From Paraburkholderia caffeinilytica (GTDB taxonomy: Bacteria; Pseudomonadota; Gammaproteobacteria; Burkholderiales; Burkholderiaceae): 64,000 nt of DNA. Where the stretch lies: contig NZ_CP031467.1 in assembly GCF_003368325.1 (NCBI RefSeq), positions 2,790,001-2,854,000 on the forward strand, written 5' to 3'. Every line of letters starts with the position of its first letter. The stretch's first letter is position 1. The notes beneath the pieces were generated by a model, which was given only the letters and a program-made list of their open reading frames with translations, searched no databases and was not told the origin of the DNA. This document shows, in pieces, positions 7,370 to 16,951 of this stretch. The translations under genes were made by a program, and so were the position numbers.

Positions 7370-7631
7370 AGCTTCTCCCGATTCCGTTAGCGCTCCCCGA
7401 AAGCCTCATGCCGACCAGTGTATGCGAAAAAAAATCCGCGCCGCACCTGGGGTTCAGGCTGTCCGCGCGCGCCCGGCGCGCTCGAATCGCTTCATGTAAT
7501 GCATTTGTCAGAAAGGCGGATTTTTACGGGATTTTTACTTTTTGCCAATTTTGGATAGTCGCCGCTTTTTGCCGCCCCTACTTTGTGCACAACGCATTGC
7601 AACGCACTGGACACTCGAACGGGAGTCGCGC

Positions 7632-8408
7632 ATGAGCAGATCGGCAGGCAGGCTGGAAGGCAAGATCGCAATCGTGTCGGGCGGCGCGACCGGCGCGGGC
7701 GGCGCGGCGTCGCTGCTGTTTGCGCAGGAGGGCGCGCAGGTCGCCGTGGTCGACATCAATACCGATGCAGGCGAGGAAGTCGTGACGCGAATTCGCGCGG
7801 CGGGCGGCACAGCGGAACTGTTCGCCGCCGATGTCTCGAAGCGCGCCGCCGTGGACGGCGCCGTGGCGAACATCATGGCGCGCTTCGGGCGCATCGACGT
7901 GCTGTTCAACCACGCCGGCAGCATCGTCGTGAAGCCGTTCGTCGATACCACCGACGAAGACTACGACTGGCTCATGAACGTCAACGTGAAAAGCATGTTC
8001 ATGATGACCCGTGCGGTGCTGCCGCATATGCTCGCCGCGGGCGGCGGCTCGATCGTGTGCACGGCGTCGATTTCGTCGGTCGCGGCCACGCCGCTCGAAG
8101 TGCTGTACTGCACGACCAAGGGTGCGTGCGCCATGTTCGCGCGCTCGATTGCCGTCGAGTATCGCGACCGTGGCATTCGCTGCAATGCCGTATGCCCTGG
8201 TTTCATCGATACGCCGCATGGGCGCCGCGAAATCAGCGCGCTCGCCAAGTATGGCTTCGATGCGAGCGAGGCGGCACTGTCGGTGCAGCAGGGCCGTCTG
8301 TGCGCACCGGAAGAAGTCGCCCGCGCCGCGCTCTTTCTCGCCAGCGACGACGCCAGTTTCGTCAATGGCGCACACCTGTACGTGGATAACTGCTTTACGG
8401 CTGCGTGA
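7632..8408 (+). CDS. Short-chain dehydrogenase/reductase (classical SDR)
   Basis: 258 residues from ATG 7632. An in-frame upstream extension to 7542 lacks SDR homology. The cofactor-binding turn is SGGATGAGGA (residues 16-25), a slight variant of TGxxxGxG. Acidic Asp in VVDIN after strand 2 suggests NAD(H). The structural motif is FNHAG instead of NNAG. The catalytic Ser lies near residue 146 and the YxxxK is Tyr159-Lys163 (YCTTK). CPGFIDTP and the C-terminal ASDDASFVNGAHLYVDN fit the family. It oxidises or reduces a small alcohol/ketone; the substrate is unknown. It is followed after 76 bp by an APC permease, suggesting an uptake-and-oxidation pair. Confidence 0.9.
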   Translation: MSRSAGRLEGKIAIVSGGATGAGGAASLLFAQEGAQVAVVDINTDAGEEVVTRIRAAGGTAELFAADVSKRAAVDGAVANIMARFGRIDVLFNHAGSIVVKPFVDTTDEDYDWLMNVNVKSMFMMTRAVLPHMLAAGGGSIVCTASISSVAATPLEVLYCTTKGACAMFARSIAVEYRDRGIRCNAVCPGFIDTPHGRREISALAKYGFDASEAALSVQQGRLCAPEEVARAALFLASDDASFVNGAHLYVDNCFTAA

Positions 8409-8484
8409 GCCGGTCCTTCGTCGCGCGGTCACGCCTTAGCATCGCTCAGCCGCTTCGTCTTAACCCTGTTCAAAGGATCGCGTC

Positions 8485-10023
8485 ATGGACATCAACACGG
8501 CGGTGCCGTCGGCGGAGTCGGCCGACAACGACGTCAAGCTGTTGCACAAGATGGGCTACGCGCAGGAACTGTCCCGGCGCATGGGGGCGTTCTCGAACTT
8601 CGCGGTGTCGTTCTCGCTGATCTGCATTCTGTCGGGCGGCATCACGTCGTTCCAGATGGGCTTGTCGGCGGCGGGCGGGGCCTCGATCGGACTCGGCTGG
8701 CCGCTCGGCTCGCTGTTCGCGTTGGTCGTGGCGGCGGCGATGGCGCAGATCGCGTCGTCGTATCCGACGGCCGGCGGCCTCTATCACTGGAGTTCGATTC
8801 TCGGCGGCAAAATGTGGGGCTGGCTCACTGCCTGGCTGAATCTGCTCGGTCTCGTGTTCGTGGTTGCCGCGATCAATTACGGCACCTATGATCCGTTCTT
8901 CCGCACGCTGATCGCGCCGATGTTCGGTGTGAGTCCCGATTCGCTCGGCTGGTGGCAGCAGACGCTCTTTCTGACGGTGATCACCGCTTCGCAAGCATTC
9001 CTGAATCATCGCGGCATTCGCATCACCAGCAAGATCACCGACCTGTCGGGCTATCTGATCTTTGTGGTGACAGTCATGCTGGTGGTGTCGCTGCTGGTGT
9101 ATTCGCCGGTCAAGATCGATCTGTCGCGGCTCTATACGTTCACCAACTTCACGGGTGTCGATGGCGGCGCGTGGCCCAAGCAAACCATCGCCATGGCGTT
9201 TCTATCCGGCTTGCTGCTGACCGCTTATACGATCACGGGCTTCGACGCGTCCGCGCATACTTCGGAGGAGACGCATGAGGCGGCGCGCAATGTGCCGCGC
9301 GGCATCGTCGGCTCCGTGTTCTGGTCGACGACCTTCGGCTACGTGATGGTATGCGCGTTCGTGCTGGTGATGCCGGATATCGCTGCGGGGGTGAAGCAGG
9401 GCACCGGATTCTTCGAAGCGATTCTTGCGCCGATTCCGGGACCGTTGCGCATCCTGATCGAATTGCTGATGTTCTTCATCAACTACGTTTGTGGTCTTGC
9501 AGCCGTCACGTCGACCTCGCGCATGATGTTTGCGTTTGCCCGCGACGGCGGCTTGCCTGGCTCGAAGTGGCTGCGCAAGGTGAATGCGGCGCACCGCACG
9601 CCGGGCGCGGCGATCTGGACCTCGGCGGTGCTGGCCATCGTGGTGACCTTGTACGGCGATGCGTTTACGGTGCTGAGCGCGGGTAGCGCGGTGTTCCTGT
9701 TCATCTCCTACGCGATGCCGATTGCCGCCGGCATTTTCGCCGAGGGGCGCACGTGGAAGGAAAAAGGGCCGTTCCAGTTGGGCATGCTGTCGAAGCCGTT
9801 CGCGGTGGCAGCGGTCTTCGGCGCTCTCGTGCTCGCCTATGTCGGCATGCAGCCGCCGAATCAGAAAGTCGTGTACGTGATTGTCGGGTTGCTCGCGGTG
9901 TTGCTGGCGATCTGGTACGGAGCGGGTGTGCGCAAGAGCTTTGCGGGTCCGCCGATCGGTAAGGTGTCGAAGGAACGCGAGCAGGAACTGAGCGGGCTGG
10001 AGGGGCAGCTGGGGGAAAGCTGA
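8485..10023 (+). CDS. APC-family amino acid/amine permease
   Basis: 512 residues with about twelve membrane helices. The N-terminal GYAQELSRRMGAFSNFAVSF and ITSFQMGLSAAGGASIGLGW match the amino acid/choline transporter (ACT/GABA permease-like) branch. ITGFDASAHTSEETHEAARN, just after the middle helices, is the other conserved segment of that group. ATG 8485 has AAAGGA upstream. It should import a small amine or amino acid such as GABA or ethanolamine by ion coupling. Together with the SDR and the divergent AraC regulator it looks like a small catabolic unit. A strong hairpin terminator follows at 10072-10106. Confidence 0.9.
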   Translation: MDINTAVPSAESADNDVKLLHKMGYAQELSRRMGAFSNFAVSFSLICILSGGITSFQMGLSAAGGASIGLGWPLGSLFALVVAAAMAQIASSYPTAGGLYHWSSILGGKMWGWLTAWLNLLGLVFVVAAINYGTYDPFFRTLIAPMFGVSPDSLGWWQQTLFLTVITASQAFLNHRGIRITSKITDLSGYLIFVVTVMLVVSLLVYSPVKIDLSRLYTFTNFTGVDGGAWPKQTIAMAFLSGLLLTAYTITGFDASAHTSEETHEAARNVPRGIVGSVFWSTTFGYVMVCAFVLVMPDIAAGVKQGTGFFEAILAPIPGPLRILIELLMFFINYVCGLAAVTSTSRMMFAFARDGGLPGSKWLRKVNAAHRTPGAAIWTSAVLAIVVTLYGDAFTVLSAGSAVFLFISYAMPIAAGIFAEGRTWKEKGPFQLGMLSKPFAVAAVFGALVLAYVGMQPPNQKVVYVIVGLLAVLLAIWYGAGVRKSFAGPPIGKVSKEREQELSGLEGQLGES

Positions 10024-10071
10024 CGCGTTGCGAGTGCGCGGCCAGTGGTCGCCACGCATGTCTGAAAAAAT

Positions 10072-10106
10072 AACGTCAGCCGGCTCTGAAGCCGGCTGAC
10101 GTTTTT
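10072..10106. terminator. Bidirectional rho-independent terminator
   Basis: AACGTCAGCCGGC (10072-10084) pairs with GCCGGCTGACGTT (10091-10103) over a 6-nt loop, followed by T's to 10106. The AAAAAA at 10065-10070 gives a T-run on the other strand. It ends the permease gene and the convergent hydrolase gene. Confidence 0.92.
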
Positions 10107-10144
10107 ACATCATGCGGCATGCCGCATACCGCTGCGGCAGCGGG

Positions 10145-12088
10145 TTAGATACCGGTGTATCCCACCGGCACCGTCGCGTTGGACTTGGCAATGGACGCGT
10201 TGTTCGACACCACATACACCGGCGATTCGGTCAGGTTGAGCGCGAGCGTGCCGTTGCTGTAGTTCGCGATCGACGCATTGCCCATCATGTCGACCACCTT
10301 CACCGTGCCGCTCGTGCCCGGTGCGTCCACCGTGAGGCTATACGGCACGCCATAGGTCGAGCTGAAGCCGACGCTCGCGTCCCACACGCTATTGTTGTGC
10401 GCCCACAAGGCAGTGATCACCGCGCCGTTACCCACCTGCTGGAACGCGTAGGCGTAGACGCCGGTCGGCGTGCCGTTTACGGGTCCGAGCGTGTGCGTGC
10501 CGTCGAGCGTATGCGTCATCGCGCTGATCGCCATCGCGACCGGCTTCGGACTGATGTTCGTCGCGCCAAATGCGCCTTGCGCGTCGCTCAGGTCGAAGAA
10601 CGTGCCGTAGCCGACTTCGCCCGGATAGTCCGCACCGTAGAACACGTAGGTCTGATCCGCGCCTTCGCCCAGCGTGATGATGTGCATGCGCGCCGCGACC
10701 GCCGCTTGCGCGTACAGCACGTTTGCGGTCGGATAGTTCGGACCGTAGGAGGCGCCGAGGTCGTAGCTGATGCCGGCTTCCGTCGAGAACAACTTCATGC
10801 CCGTGCGGTAGTCGGTGGCCATTTCCGCGCGCAGAGCGCGCATCTGGCCGCGCAGCGAACCTGAGGCGGTCGAGGGGTCGCTGTCGTAGCGCTCCGGCGG
10901 ATGCGACGGCGAGGTGCCCGCGTCGTAGTAGCCGTGCGTCGACACCGCGTCGATGTATTGGCCGAAGCCGAGCGGCGCGAGACGCTTCAGACGCGTCGTG
11001 GTCAGGCTCGGGAACGCGTCGGCCGGGCCCATCACCACCGCGCTCGAATCGGTCGAGTGGATGCCTTGATAGACGGACTGATACAGCGCGATGAAATTGG
11101 CGTCGGTGTCGGTCCAGAACTGGTTGGGCTCCCACGTCACCTGATAGTAGTTCGCCGACTGGGTCGGGAAGTACGCCGCGCGAATCGCGCTCGATTCCGT
11201 GCCGACGCGGCTCATGTAGTTCTGGTAATACGAAAGGCTGGTCGGCACGCTCGTGTCGTCCTGGAACGCGCCGGTGCTGCTCGCCCAGGCGGGGATGCCG
11301 TCGAGACGGATCAGGCGCATCACGTTACCGGTCTTGTAGAACGGATCGAGATTGCTGGCCGAGGGATTGAACGTGTTCGCGCCGTTCGGCTCCATCGTCG
11401 AGAGTTGACGGTCGTCGATCGTCGACGAGATGCCGAGGTCGGCCAGCAGAGGACCGTTGTCGTTCGCGCCTTGCATGCCGAAGCGGTGCTGCTCCTGGTG
11501 TGCGTAGGTGACGGCAGGCACGACCTGGGAGAGATTCGGCAGCACACCGAAGGTTGCGATTCCGACTGGACGCGTGCCGGCTTGCGGCAGTTGACCGCCG
11601 TTCTGCGCGAGCGTGCCCGTCGCGGCGAAATAGCCGGCGAGCGTCGAGGTGCAGTTGAGCGTGATGGTCTTCGAACCGCTCGGGACGGCGGTGCTGCCGC
11701 TCGCCGCCACTCGGCCGATGGTGTCAGTGACGGCCCAGTTCAGCGTGTCGGCGTTCGGCACGTTGGTGCTGAAGGCGAGCTGGAAGGTGCTGCCGGACGC
11801 GAAGATGCGCGTGCCGTCCGCGCTGGGCGTGTCGGCGGAAAGGGTGGCGCTGCCGGAACCCGCCGAGACAGCCGGCGATGCACAACTGAGTGTGGCGATG
11901 ACGTTGCCCGCGCCGTTCACCGTGGCGGTGCCGCCGGTGCTGCTGTTGCCCGCCGCAGTCGAGTTGGACGAGCCGGAGCTGCCGTTGAGCTGCGTTGTTG
12001 CGTTGCTGGCGCCATTACCGCCGCCGCCACCGCCGCAGCCTGCTAGTGCCAGGGAAAGTGTCGAGAGTAGGAGTAGTTGCGATTTCAT
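10145..12088 (-). CDS. Secreted lipoprotein glycoside hydrolase (clan GH-A-like), EPS-associated
   Basis: 647 residues from ATG 12088. The lipobox LALAGC makes it a lipoprotein, followed by a poly-Gly and Ser/Asn/Thr-rich linker to about residue 60. The catalytic part is TIM-barrel-like: the presumed acid/base is Glu320 in VTWEPN and the nucleophile Glu437 in STEAGISYD, about 117 residues apart as in clan A. RYDSDPSTASGS, HGYYDAGTSPSHPPER and the C-terminal beta region (SLTVDAPGTSGTVKVVDMMG) match the second hydrolase at 17288-19600 closely. It probably trims or depolymerises the EPS made by the adjacent locus. Family number and substrate are not determined. Confidence 0.75.
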   Translation of the reverse strand: MKSQLLLLSTLSLALAGCGGGGGGNGASNATTQLNGSSGSSNSTAAGNSSTGGTATVNGAGNVIATLSCASPAVSAGSGSATLSADTPSADGTRIFASGSTFQLAFSTNVPNADTLNWAVTDTIGRVAASGSTAVPSGSKTITLNCTSTLAGYFAATGTLAQNGGQLPQAGTRPVGIATFGVLPNLSQVVPAVTYAHQEQHRFGMQGANDNGPLLADLGISSTIDDRQLSTMEPNGANTFNPSASNLDPFYKTGNVMRLIRLDGIPAWASSTGAFQDDTSVPTSLSYYQNYMSRVGTESSAIRAAYFPTQSANYYQVTWEPNQFWTDTDANFIALYQSVYQGIHSTDSSAVVMGPADAFPSLTTTRLKRLAPLGFGQYIDAVSTHGYYDAGTSPSHPPERYDSDPSTASGSLRGQMRALRAEMATDYRTGMKLFSTEAGISYDLGASYGPNYPTANVLYAQAAVAARMHIITLGEGADQTYVFYGADYPGEVGYGTFFDLSDAQGAFGATNISPKPVAMAISAMTHTLDGTHTLGPVNGTPTGVYAYAFQQVGNGAVITALWAHNNSVWDASVGFSSTYGVPYSLTVDAPGTSGTVKVVDMMGNASIANYSNGTLALNLTESPVYVVSNNASIAKSNATVPVGYTGI

Positions 12089-12750
12089 CAATCTCTAACC
12101 AATGCGTTTTTTGAACGTACGAATCCGTGCCGCTCGTCATGGCGGAACTGGCGGAATCGGACGGCCGGGGAAGGTGTGACGAAAACAACTAACGTCTTGA
12201 GGAACAGCGCATTCCACATCGGAGTGCTTGAGTTCATCGCGCCGTTCGATGAACTTTTTACTGTCCTGTAAGCAGGAAAGGCTCGGATGGGAAGAATCGA
12301 CAGCAACAATACGCATTAGTATGTTTAAAAGAAGTAACGAGTCGTTACGTATGAACAATGCCGCAGTACTAATTGCATTGATCGAATCAAAAAAATACGT
12401 GTGAGGAGACTAGTTCTTATCCGCCATTCGAAAGTAGGGTCGAAGAGATTTGCAACGGATGCCTAACTATGCGAATCAGGGTAAACCGCGGAGAAGTGGG
12501 CGATAGCGCTCATTCCATAGCCGATGGAGTCTTGGAGATGGCGTAAAAGTGCTGGGCCTTCGGTGTAAGGTTTTCTCGCGACAGTGACTTCGCAGCGGAA
12601 CTGGCGCTGTTTTACGGAGACGAGGCGGTGTCCCGCGAAAGGGGCGCGCCGGATAAACGATGATGGATGCCGACGTTTTGGGGCGGGTGCTTTGCTCGTC
12701 GGCTTGTCCATCCGCTGCGCAAAAAAGGCGGTTATCCAGAGAGATAAATC
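12089..12750. other. Intergenic region between divergent hydrolase and glycosyltransferase genes
   Basis: About 660 bp, more AT-rich in the middle. It holds the palindrome at 12334-12348 listed below. A 103-codon minus frame at 12463-12774 overlaps the glycosyltransferase start and has no family features, so it is not called. Confidence 0.5.
12334..12348. promoter_or_regulatory. 15-bp palindrome, candidate operator
   Basis: GTAACGA-G-TCGTTAC is a perfect 7+1+7 palindrome in the divergent promoter region of the hydrolase and the glycosyltransferase. Its size and position fit a dimeric regulator site. The regulator is unknown. Confidence 0.4.
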
Positions 12751-13836
12751 GTGAGAATTCTTCAATTGGTTCATGCGCCGCGACTATCCGGGGCAGAGGT
12801 ACTCGTAAAGGGTCTCGCGATTCAGCATCAGCGCGGCGGCCATCAAGTCTGCATTGCGTCGCTGCTTCCCCAGCAGGACGATTTCGTCGGCATTCGCGCA
12901 GAGCTGGAAGCCGCGGGTGTCACCTGCCTGTTCCCGAGCACTCGCTACGGCAGGGTGGGCAAACTGCTGCACCTGTATCGCGTGGTGCGCCAGTTCCGTC
13001 CCGACTTCATCGTGGCGCATGCCACGCTCGCCGCGCTCTACGTGCGTCTTCTGCCCGTGCACACGCCGATCGCCTGGGTGATGCACTCCGGTGTCAACGA
13101 CTTCGAGAACGGCGCGCTCAAGCAGGCCGAACGCCTCCTTTCACGGCGCGCGAGAGCGATCATCGGCGTGTCGCAGCAAAACATCGACGACTACCTGCGA
13201 GAGATCGGCAGGCATCCGGCGATGGTCGTGATCCCGAATGGCGTGGACGCGTCGCTGTTCGCCGAAGACAGCAACACATCCGCACCGGATCTCGCCGTGC
13301 CTGCGAAACAGATTGTTCAGCTGGGCCGTTATATAGAAGGGAAGAGCCAGCTGCACACGATTCGCGCATTCGAGCGTGTCGTGCAGAGCGAGTCTGAAGC
13401 GCGCCTGCTGCTATGCGGTGTGGTCGAGGACGTTTCCTATCACGAGGCGGTGCTGTCGCTGGTTCATCAGCTCGGACTGGACAGCCGCGTGACGGTCTGC
13501 GGGCCACGTCTGGATGTGGCCGCGATCCTTCGGACCTCGCGGGTCTTTGCCATGCCTTCACGTTTCGAAGCGCAGAGCATCGGCTTTCTGGAGGCGCTCG
13601 CCTCGGGTATTCCTGTCGTGGCGAGCCGGATTCCGTCGTTCGGCTTTGCCAGTGGATTTGCCGGCGTCACTCTCGTCGATACGGCGGACCCTGAGGCCTA
13701 TGGCGGCGCGTTGCTCAGGGCGCTCGACATGCCGCGTGCGAAACGGCAACTGGCGGGTTACACGTTGCACGACACGGCAGATCGCTACATGACGATCGCG
13801 CGGCAGTTCGTGCAGCCGCTGCGAGTGTCGACCTGA
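12751..13836 (+). CDS. GT4-family glycosyltransferase (paralogue of the 43314 gene)
   Basis: 361 residues from a GTG start at 12751, supported by AGAGAG upstream and by alignment with its paralogue (MRILQLVHAPRLSGAEVLVK against MRVLHLVLAPRLSGAEVLAK). GT-B fold: donor-domain signs are VIPNGVDASLF, QLGRYIEGKSQLHTIRAF, then FAMPSRFEAQSIGFLEALAS, the position of the GT4 EX7E-type site. Acceptor half contains AHATLAALY and VMHSGVNDFENG. A retaining transfer of a hexose or fucose to the lipid-linked EPS repeat is likely. It lies alone, convergent with the PIG-L gene, at the left end of the EPS locus. Confidence 0.88.
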   Translation: MRILQLVHAPRLSGAEVLVKGLAIQHQRGGHQVCIASLLPQQDDFVGIRAELEAAGVTCLFPSTRYGRVGKLLHLYRVVRQFRPDFIVAHATLAALYVRLLPVHTPIAWVMHSGVNDFENGALKQAERLLSRRARAIIGVSQQNIDDYLREIGRHPAMVVIPNGVDASLFAEDSNTSAPDLAVPAKQIVQLGRYIEGKSQLHTIRAFERVVQSESEARLLLCGVVEDVSYHEAVLSLVHQLGLDSRVTVCGPRLDVAAILRTSRVFAMPSRFEAQSIGFLEALASGIPVVASRIPSFGFASGFAGVTLVDTADPEAYGGALLRALDMPRAKRQLAGYTLHDTADRYMTIARQFVQPLRVST

Positions 13837-13861
13837 ACCGGGTCGGATCGATCGGCTCGCG

Positions 13862-16285
13862 TTACTGCGCCAACCGGTCGATCCGCACCGTTTCCGAGAA
13901 CAGCCCCGGCAGTTCAGCGAGTTCTTGGGCTGGGCCCAGCGCGAAACCGTCGCTTACCGGATAGCGTGTCAGCGCCGGTGCGCCGCCGGTGAAATAGAAA
14001 TCGCCGAGCGTCGCGTCGGTTCGTCGGTAAAGCACGAGCGCTGAATTGCGCTTGTCGTGCACGAAAGCCGGAAAGACATCCGACCACGACATGCCACGCA
14101 AGGTCGCCGCCTGAACCGGCGCGCCGTTCGCATCCGCTGCGTCGAGCGTGGCAATGTCGATGACCGCGTCCTCGTCCGTCCCGTCGAGATGCGGAGTCAA
14201 AAAAATCAGCGTATCGCCTGCGTTGCCTTGCGCGGCACCCACCGTCACTTTGACGAAGTCGGGCAGGAAACTCGCTGGCAATAGTTTGCGTTCGCCGATG
14301 GTCATGCGCGTGCCGTCGTTGGCGATTGGCGTGAGCGCGAGCCGTCCGTCCGCTCCATCCACCGCGACCAGGGACGCGCGTGATCCGCCGGTTCGGACTG
14401 GCAGGAGATTGACGTTTTGCCGCAGCGTTTTTGCCTGCGCCAGGAGTGTCGGTGCTGTGCCCGATGAACCGGCTGAGCCTGTGGAAGACGTCAGCCAGAG
14501 GTCGAGCCCGCTATCGGTGCGCTTCTGCGCGAGCAGCACGCCGGCACGTCCTGTTCCGCCGAAATCGGCCGCCACATATTGCTGTGTCAACTCGGGCCTG
14601 AATGCACGGCTGGTCTGGAGCCAGAGACGCGGGGCCTCGAAGTGCTCGCCGGTACTGCGAAGCAACCAGAACGCGGTGCCGCCGTGGCGCGCGGTGATGA
14701 TCATCAGGTCGGCCTTGCCGTCGCCGTCGAAGTCGCCGAGCAGAAAGCGCGCGCTATCGAAGCACAGTTTGTCATCCGCGCAACTGGGCGCCGTGGCGCG
14801 GGGATCGAAAGGGACAATGCCGGCGTACCAGAGGGCGGGTGGCGCCGCTTTCACGAGCGACGCCGCATACACGTTGAAGCCGGGTCCGTCGTGTTGCCGT
14901 TGCACGTAGACCGCGGCTTGCTCCCCCGTGCCGCCGATGTCGCCGACCATCGCGGCAGCGAGCCGCAGATCGGTGGCTTGAGTGCGTTGCGTGGTCGCCC
15001 AACGGTAGCGCGTGGTGAGCAGGGTGCAGCCGCGCATGGTGAGCTTGCCGTCGTTTTCGCCGAGACAGTGCCGCAGCGGCGTGTAAACGAGGCCGAAGTC
15101 CCACGGCGTCCAGCGTTGCGCCATGTCCCATTGATCGCAGGTCTCGGAGATCAGATAGCCGTCGCGCTCGGCGATGCATTGCGAAGTCGCAACGCTGACG
15201 AGCGCGGCGTTGCGCGTATTGCCGGGATAGACAGTCACGGGATCCCAACGCCATTGTTGCGCGGCTGAGCCCGTGCACGCGGCGAGTGTCGGCGCCCGGC
15301 CGCTGCCCGCCGAGGTCAGGCAGCGGCTCGCCGCCGCATTGAAGAGCTGAATGGGATGCGCTTGAAAATCCGCCATGCGGCGGTCGCTGCGATCGGCAAA
15401 GGCATAGCGGCGCGCGACCCAATTGCCGTTCCACTGAAACTCGCCGAATACGTGCGAAAAGTCGCTGCCGTCGACAGAAAAATAGCTGGCGACGATATCG
15501 CGCTTGCGTTGAACTTCGGCCGCCGGCACGTTGCCGGGCCAGTCGCCGGTCGGATAGGTAATGTGGTATTCGATCGGCACGCTTTTGTTCAGCGTCTGGG
15601 CGACGTGGCGCGTGATGCGCGCGGTGTAGATGTGATCGGGATGCTCGAGAAACGGTACGGTGTCCGGATTGAGCGTGTAGATTTGCGATGCCCCGGCGAG
15701 TATTGCTTTCAGTGTGGCCGACAGCGAGGCCCGGTCGTATTGCACGCGCACGGAGCCGTCGGCATTCATCGGATAGGTGGAAAGCGTGGCGTGCTGTTCC
15801 CACAGGAGGCCGAGCGGTTCGCGGCCGCCGCGCACGGCGCCGCCGGGCAGGCGGAATTCGAGCAGACGGACTTGCGGCTTCGCCTTCAGCACCATCTGAT
15901 GCACGAGCTTACCGGCGATCGGAATATTCGTTTCGATCCATTCATCAGGCACTCCCGCCATGCGTGCATATGCGAGCCGCGAGGCCCGCTCGCGGGTCTG
16001 CACGTAAGCGAAATCCGCGCCGTTGGCGCCGCCGATCAGATGCACCGTGGTGATGCACCAGCCGGCGTCGAGCCGCTCGCTGATGGCGGGGTCCACGAAG
16101 AGCAGATCGTCGTCGAGGTGGGCGACGACGGTCACCAGCGTGCCGGCGCCGCAATCTGCCGCACGCGCGGAACTGGGAAGGAAAGCGAAGAAAAGTAGCG
16201 CTAGAAAAGCAATGGATGAATCGCGAACGAACCTGGCTGGCGATGATCGCATGTTGATTCGGGCCCTGACGGTGGGTTCGATCAT
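13862..16285 (-). CDS. Secreted PIG-L-family deacetylase with ricin-type lectin and FG-GAP repeats
   Basis: 807 residues. A signal peptide ends near SSARA; the Met at 16252 (MRSSPARFV) may be the true start because it fits the signal better. PIG-L domain: VVAHLDDDLLF (residues 53-63, a variant of AHPDD) and the later HPDHIYT supply zinc ligands. The middle has two Q-W type lectin repeats (AAQQWRWD, MAQRWTPWD) with paired Cys. The last third carries FG-GAP/VCBS blades such as LLGDFDGDGKADLMI. It should remove N-acetyl groups from extracellular glycan while held by its lectin domain. Placed in the EPS locus, it may de-N-acetylate the polymer. Confidence 0.8.
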   Translation of the reverse strand: MIEPTVRARINMRSSPARFVRDSSIAFLALLFFAFLPSSARAADCGAGTLVTVVAHLDDDLLFVDPAISERLDAGWCITTVHLIGGANGADFAYVQTRERASRLAYARMAGVPDEWIETNIPIAGKLVHQMVLKAKPQVRLLEFRLPGGAVRGGREPLGLLWEQHATLSTYPMNADGSVRVQYDRASLSATLKAILAGASQIYTLNPDTVPFLEHPDHIYTARITRHVAQTLNKSVPIEYHITYPTGDWPGNVPAAEVQRKRDIVASYFSVDGSDFSHVFGEFQWNGNWVARRYAFADRSDRRMADFQAHPIQLFNAAASRCLTSAGSGRAPTLAACTGSAAQQWRWDPVTVYPGNTRNAALVSVATSQCIAERDGYLISETCDQWDMAQRWTPWDFGLVYTPLRHCLGENDGKLTMRGCTLLTTRYRWATTQRTQATDLRLAAAMVGDIGGTGEQAAVYVQRQHDGPGFNVYAASLVKAAPPALWYAGIVPFDPRATAPSCADDKLCFDSARFLLGDFDGDGKADLMIITARHGGTAFWLLRSTGEHFEAPRLWLQTSRAFRPELTQQYVAADFGGTGRAGVLLAQKRTDSGLDLWLTSSTGSAGSSGTAPTLLAQAKTLRQNVNLLPVRTGGSRASLVAVDGADGRLALTPIANDGTRMTIGERKLLPASFLPDFVKVTVGAAQGNAGDTLIFLTPHLDGTDEDAVIDIATLDAADANGAPVQAATLRGMSWSDVFPAFVHDKRNSALVLYRRTDATLGDFYFTGGAPALTRYPVSDGFALGPAQELAELPGLFSETVRIDRLAQ

Positions 16286-16410
16286 ACTGCACCGGCATGG
16301 GCCGCCGCGTTGGCGAACTCACAGTGGGCGTTACTTTGCGCGCCGCCGGCCGGTCATGGGAGCGCCGGGGCTTACTGGTGCCAACGGCAGCCGTGGCGTT
16401 AGCGCTGGCG

Positions 16411-16863
16411 CTAGCGGAAATAGGCCTTGGTGTTCTCGTGAACGTCGGGGCGCGCGAGCAGATCGGAAGGCGCAAGCCAGAGATAACCGCTGTGCTGGTC
16501 GAGCCGGCCTATCGAGAGGGTGCTGGTGAACTGCAGCGCATAGGCAAGCACGATGTAGTGTGTCGACACGTCAGGCTCGGCGGCGAAATTGTCTGCGTAG
16601 TGGTGCTCGAAAACGCCCTCGAAGCGGGCGGTCGAGCGTCTCAGTCTTGCGATGCCCAATTCGGCGTCGGCGATGCGTGTGAACGCTGCATCGAGCGTTT
16701 CGTCTTTGAGAATGCGGCCGCCGGGAACGAACCATGTGCCGCGAGCCGGACGATTGCGCCGATGACCGACCAGCACGCGGCCCTCGGCGTCGCTGACGAT
16801 CAGATCGATCGCGACCAGCGGTGTCAGACGCACCACGTCCAGGAAATCGATCTCGGTCAGCAT
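16411..16863 (-). CDS. gmm: GDP-mannose mannosyl hydrolase (Gmm/WcaH-type Nudix)
   Basis: 150 residues. The start is ATG 16863 (MLTEIDFLDVVRLTPLVAID) with AGGAG at the right distance; a longer frame to 17001 is not used. The Nudix box is the altered form typical of Gmm: VPGGRILKDETLDAAF and then ADAELGI, lacking the usual REUxEE. GHRRNRPARGTWFVPGG and the C-terminal PDVHENTKAYF match E. coli WcaH. It hydrolyses GDP-mannose (or GDP-glucose) to GDP plus sugar, inverting the anomeric carbon. In colanic acid clusters it sits by gmd and fcl and may balance GDP-mannose. Here it is 12 kb from gmd, on the opposite strand. Confidence 0.9.
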   Translation of the reverse strand: MLTEIDFLDVVRLTPLVAIDLIVSDAEGRVLVGHRRNRPARGTWFVPGGRILKDETLDAAFTRIADAELGIARLRRSTARFEGVFEHHYADNFAAEPDVSTHYIVLAYALQFTSTLSIGRLDQHSGYLWLAPSDLLARPDVHENTKAYFR

Positions 16864-16951
16864 GTCATCTCCTGCGGGGCGCGCGCCGGTCGGGCGCGGG
16901 TTGGTCGTGAGGTGAATCCAGAACAATTCTGAAAGCGCGATTCTGAAGGCG

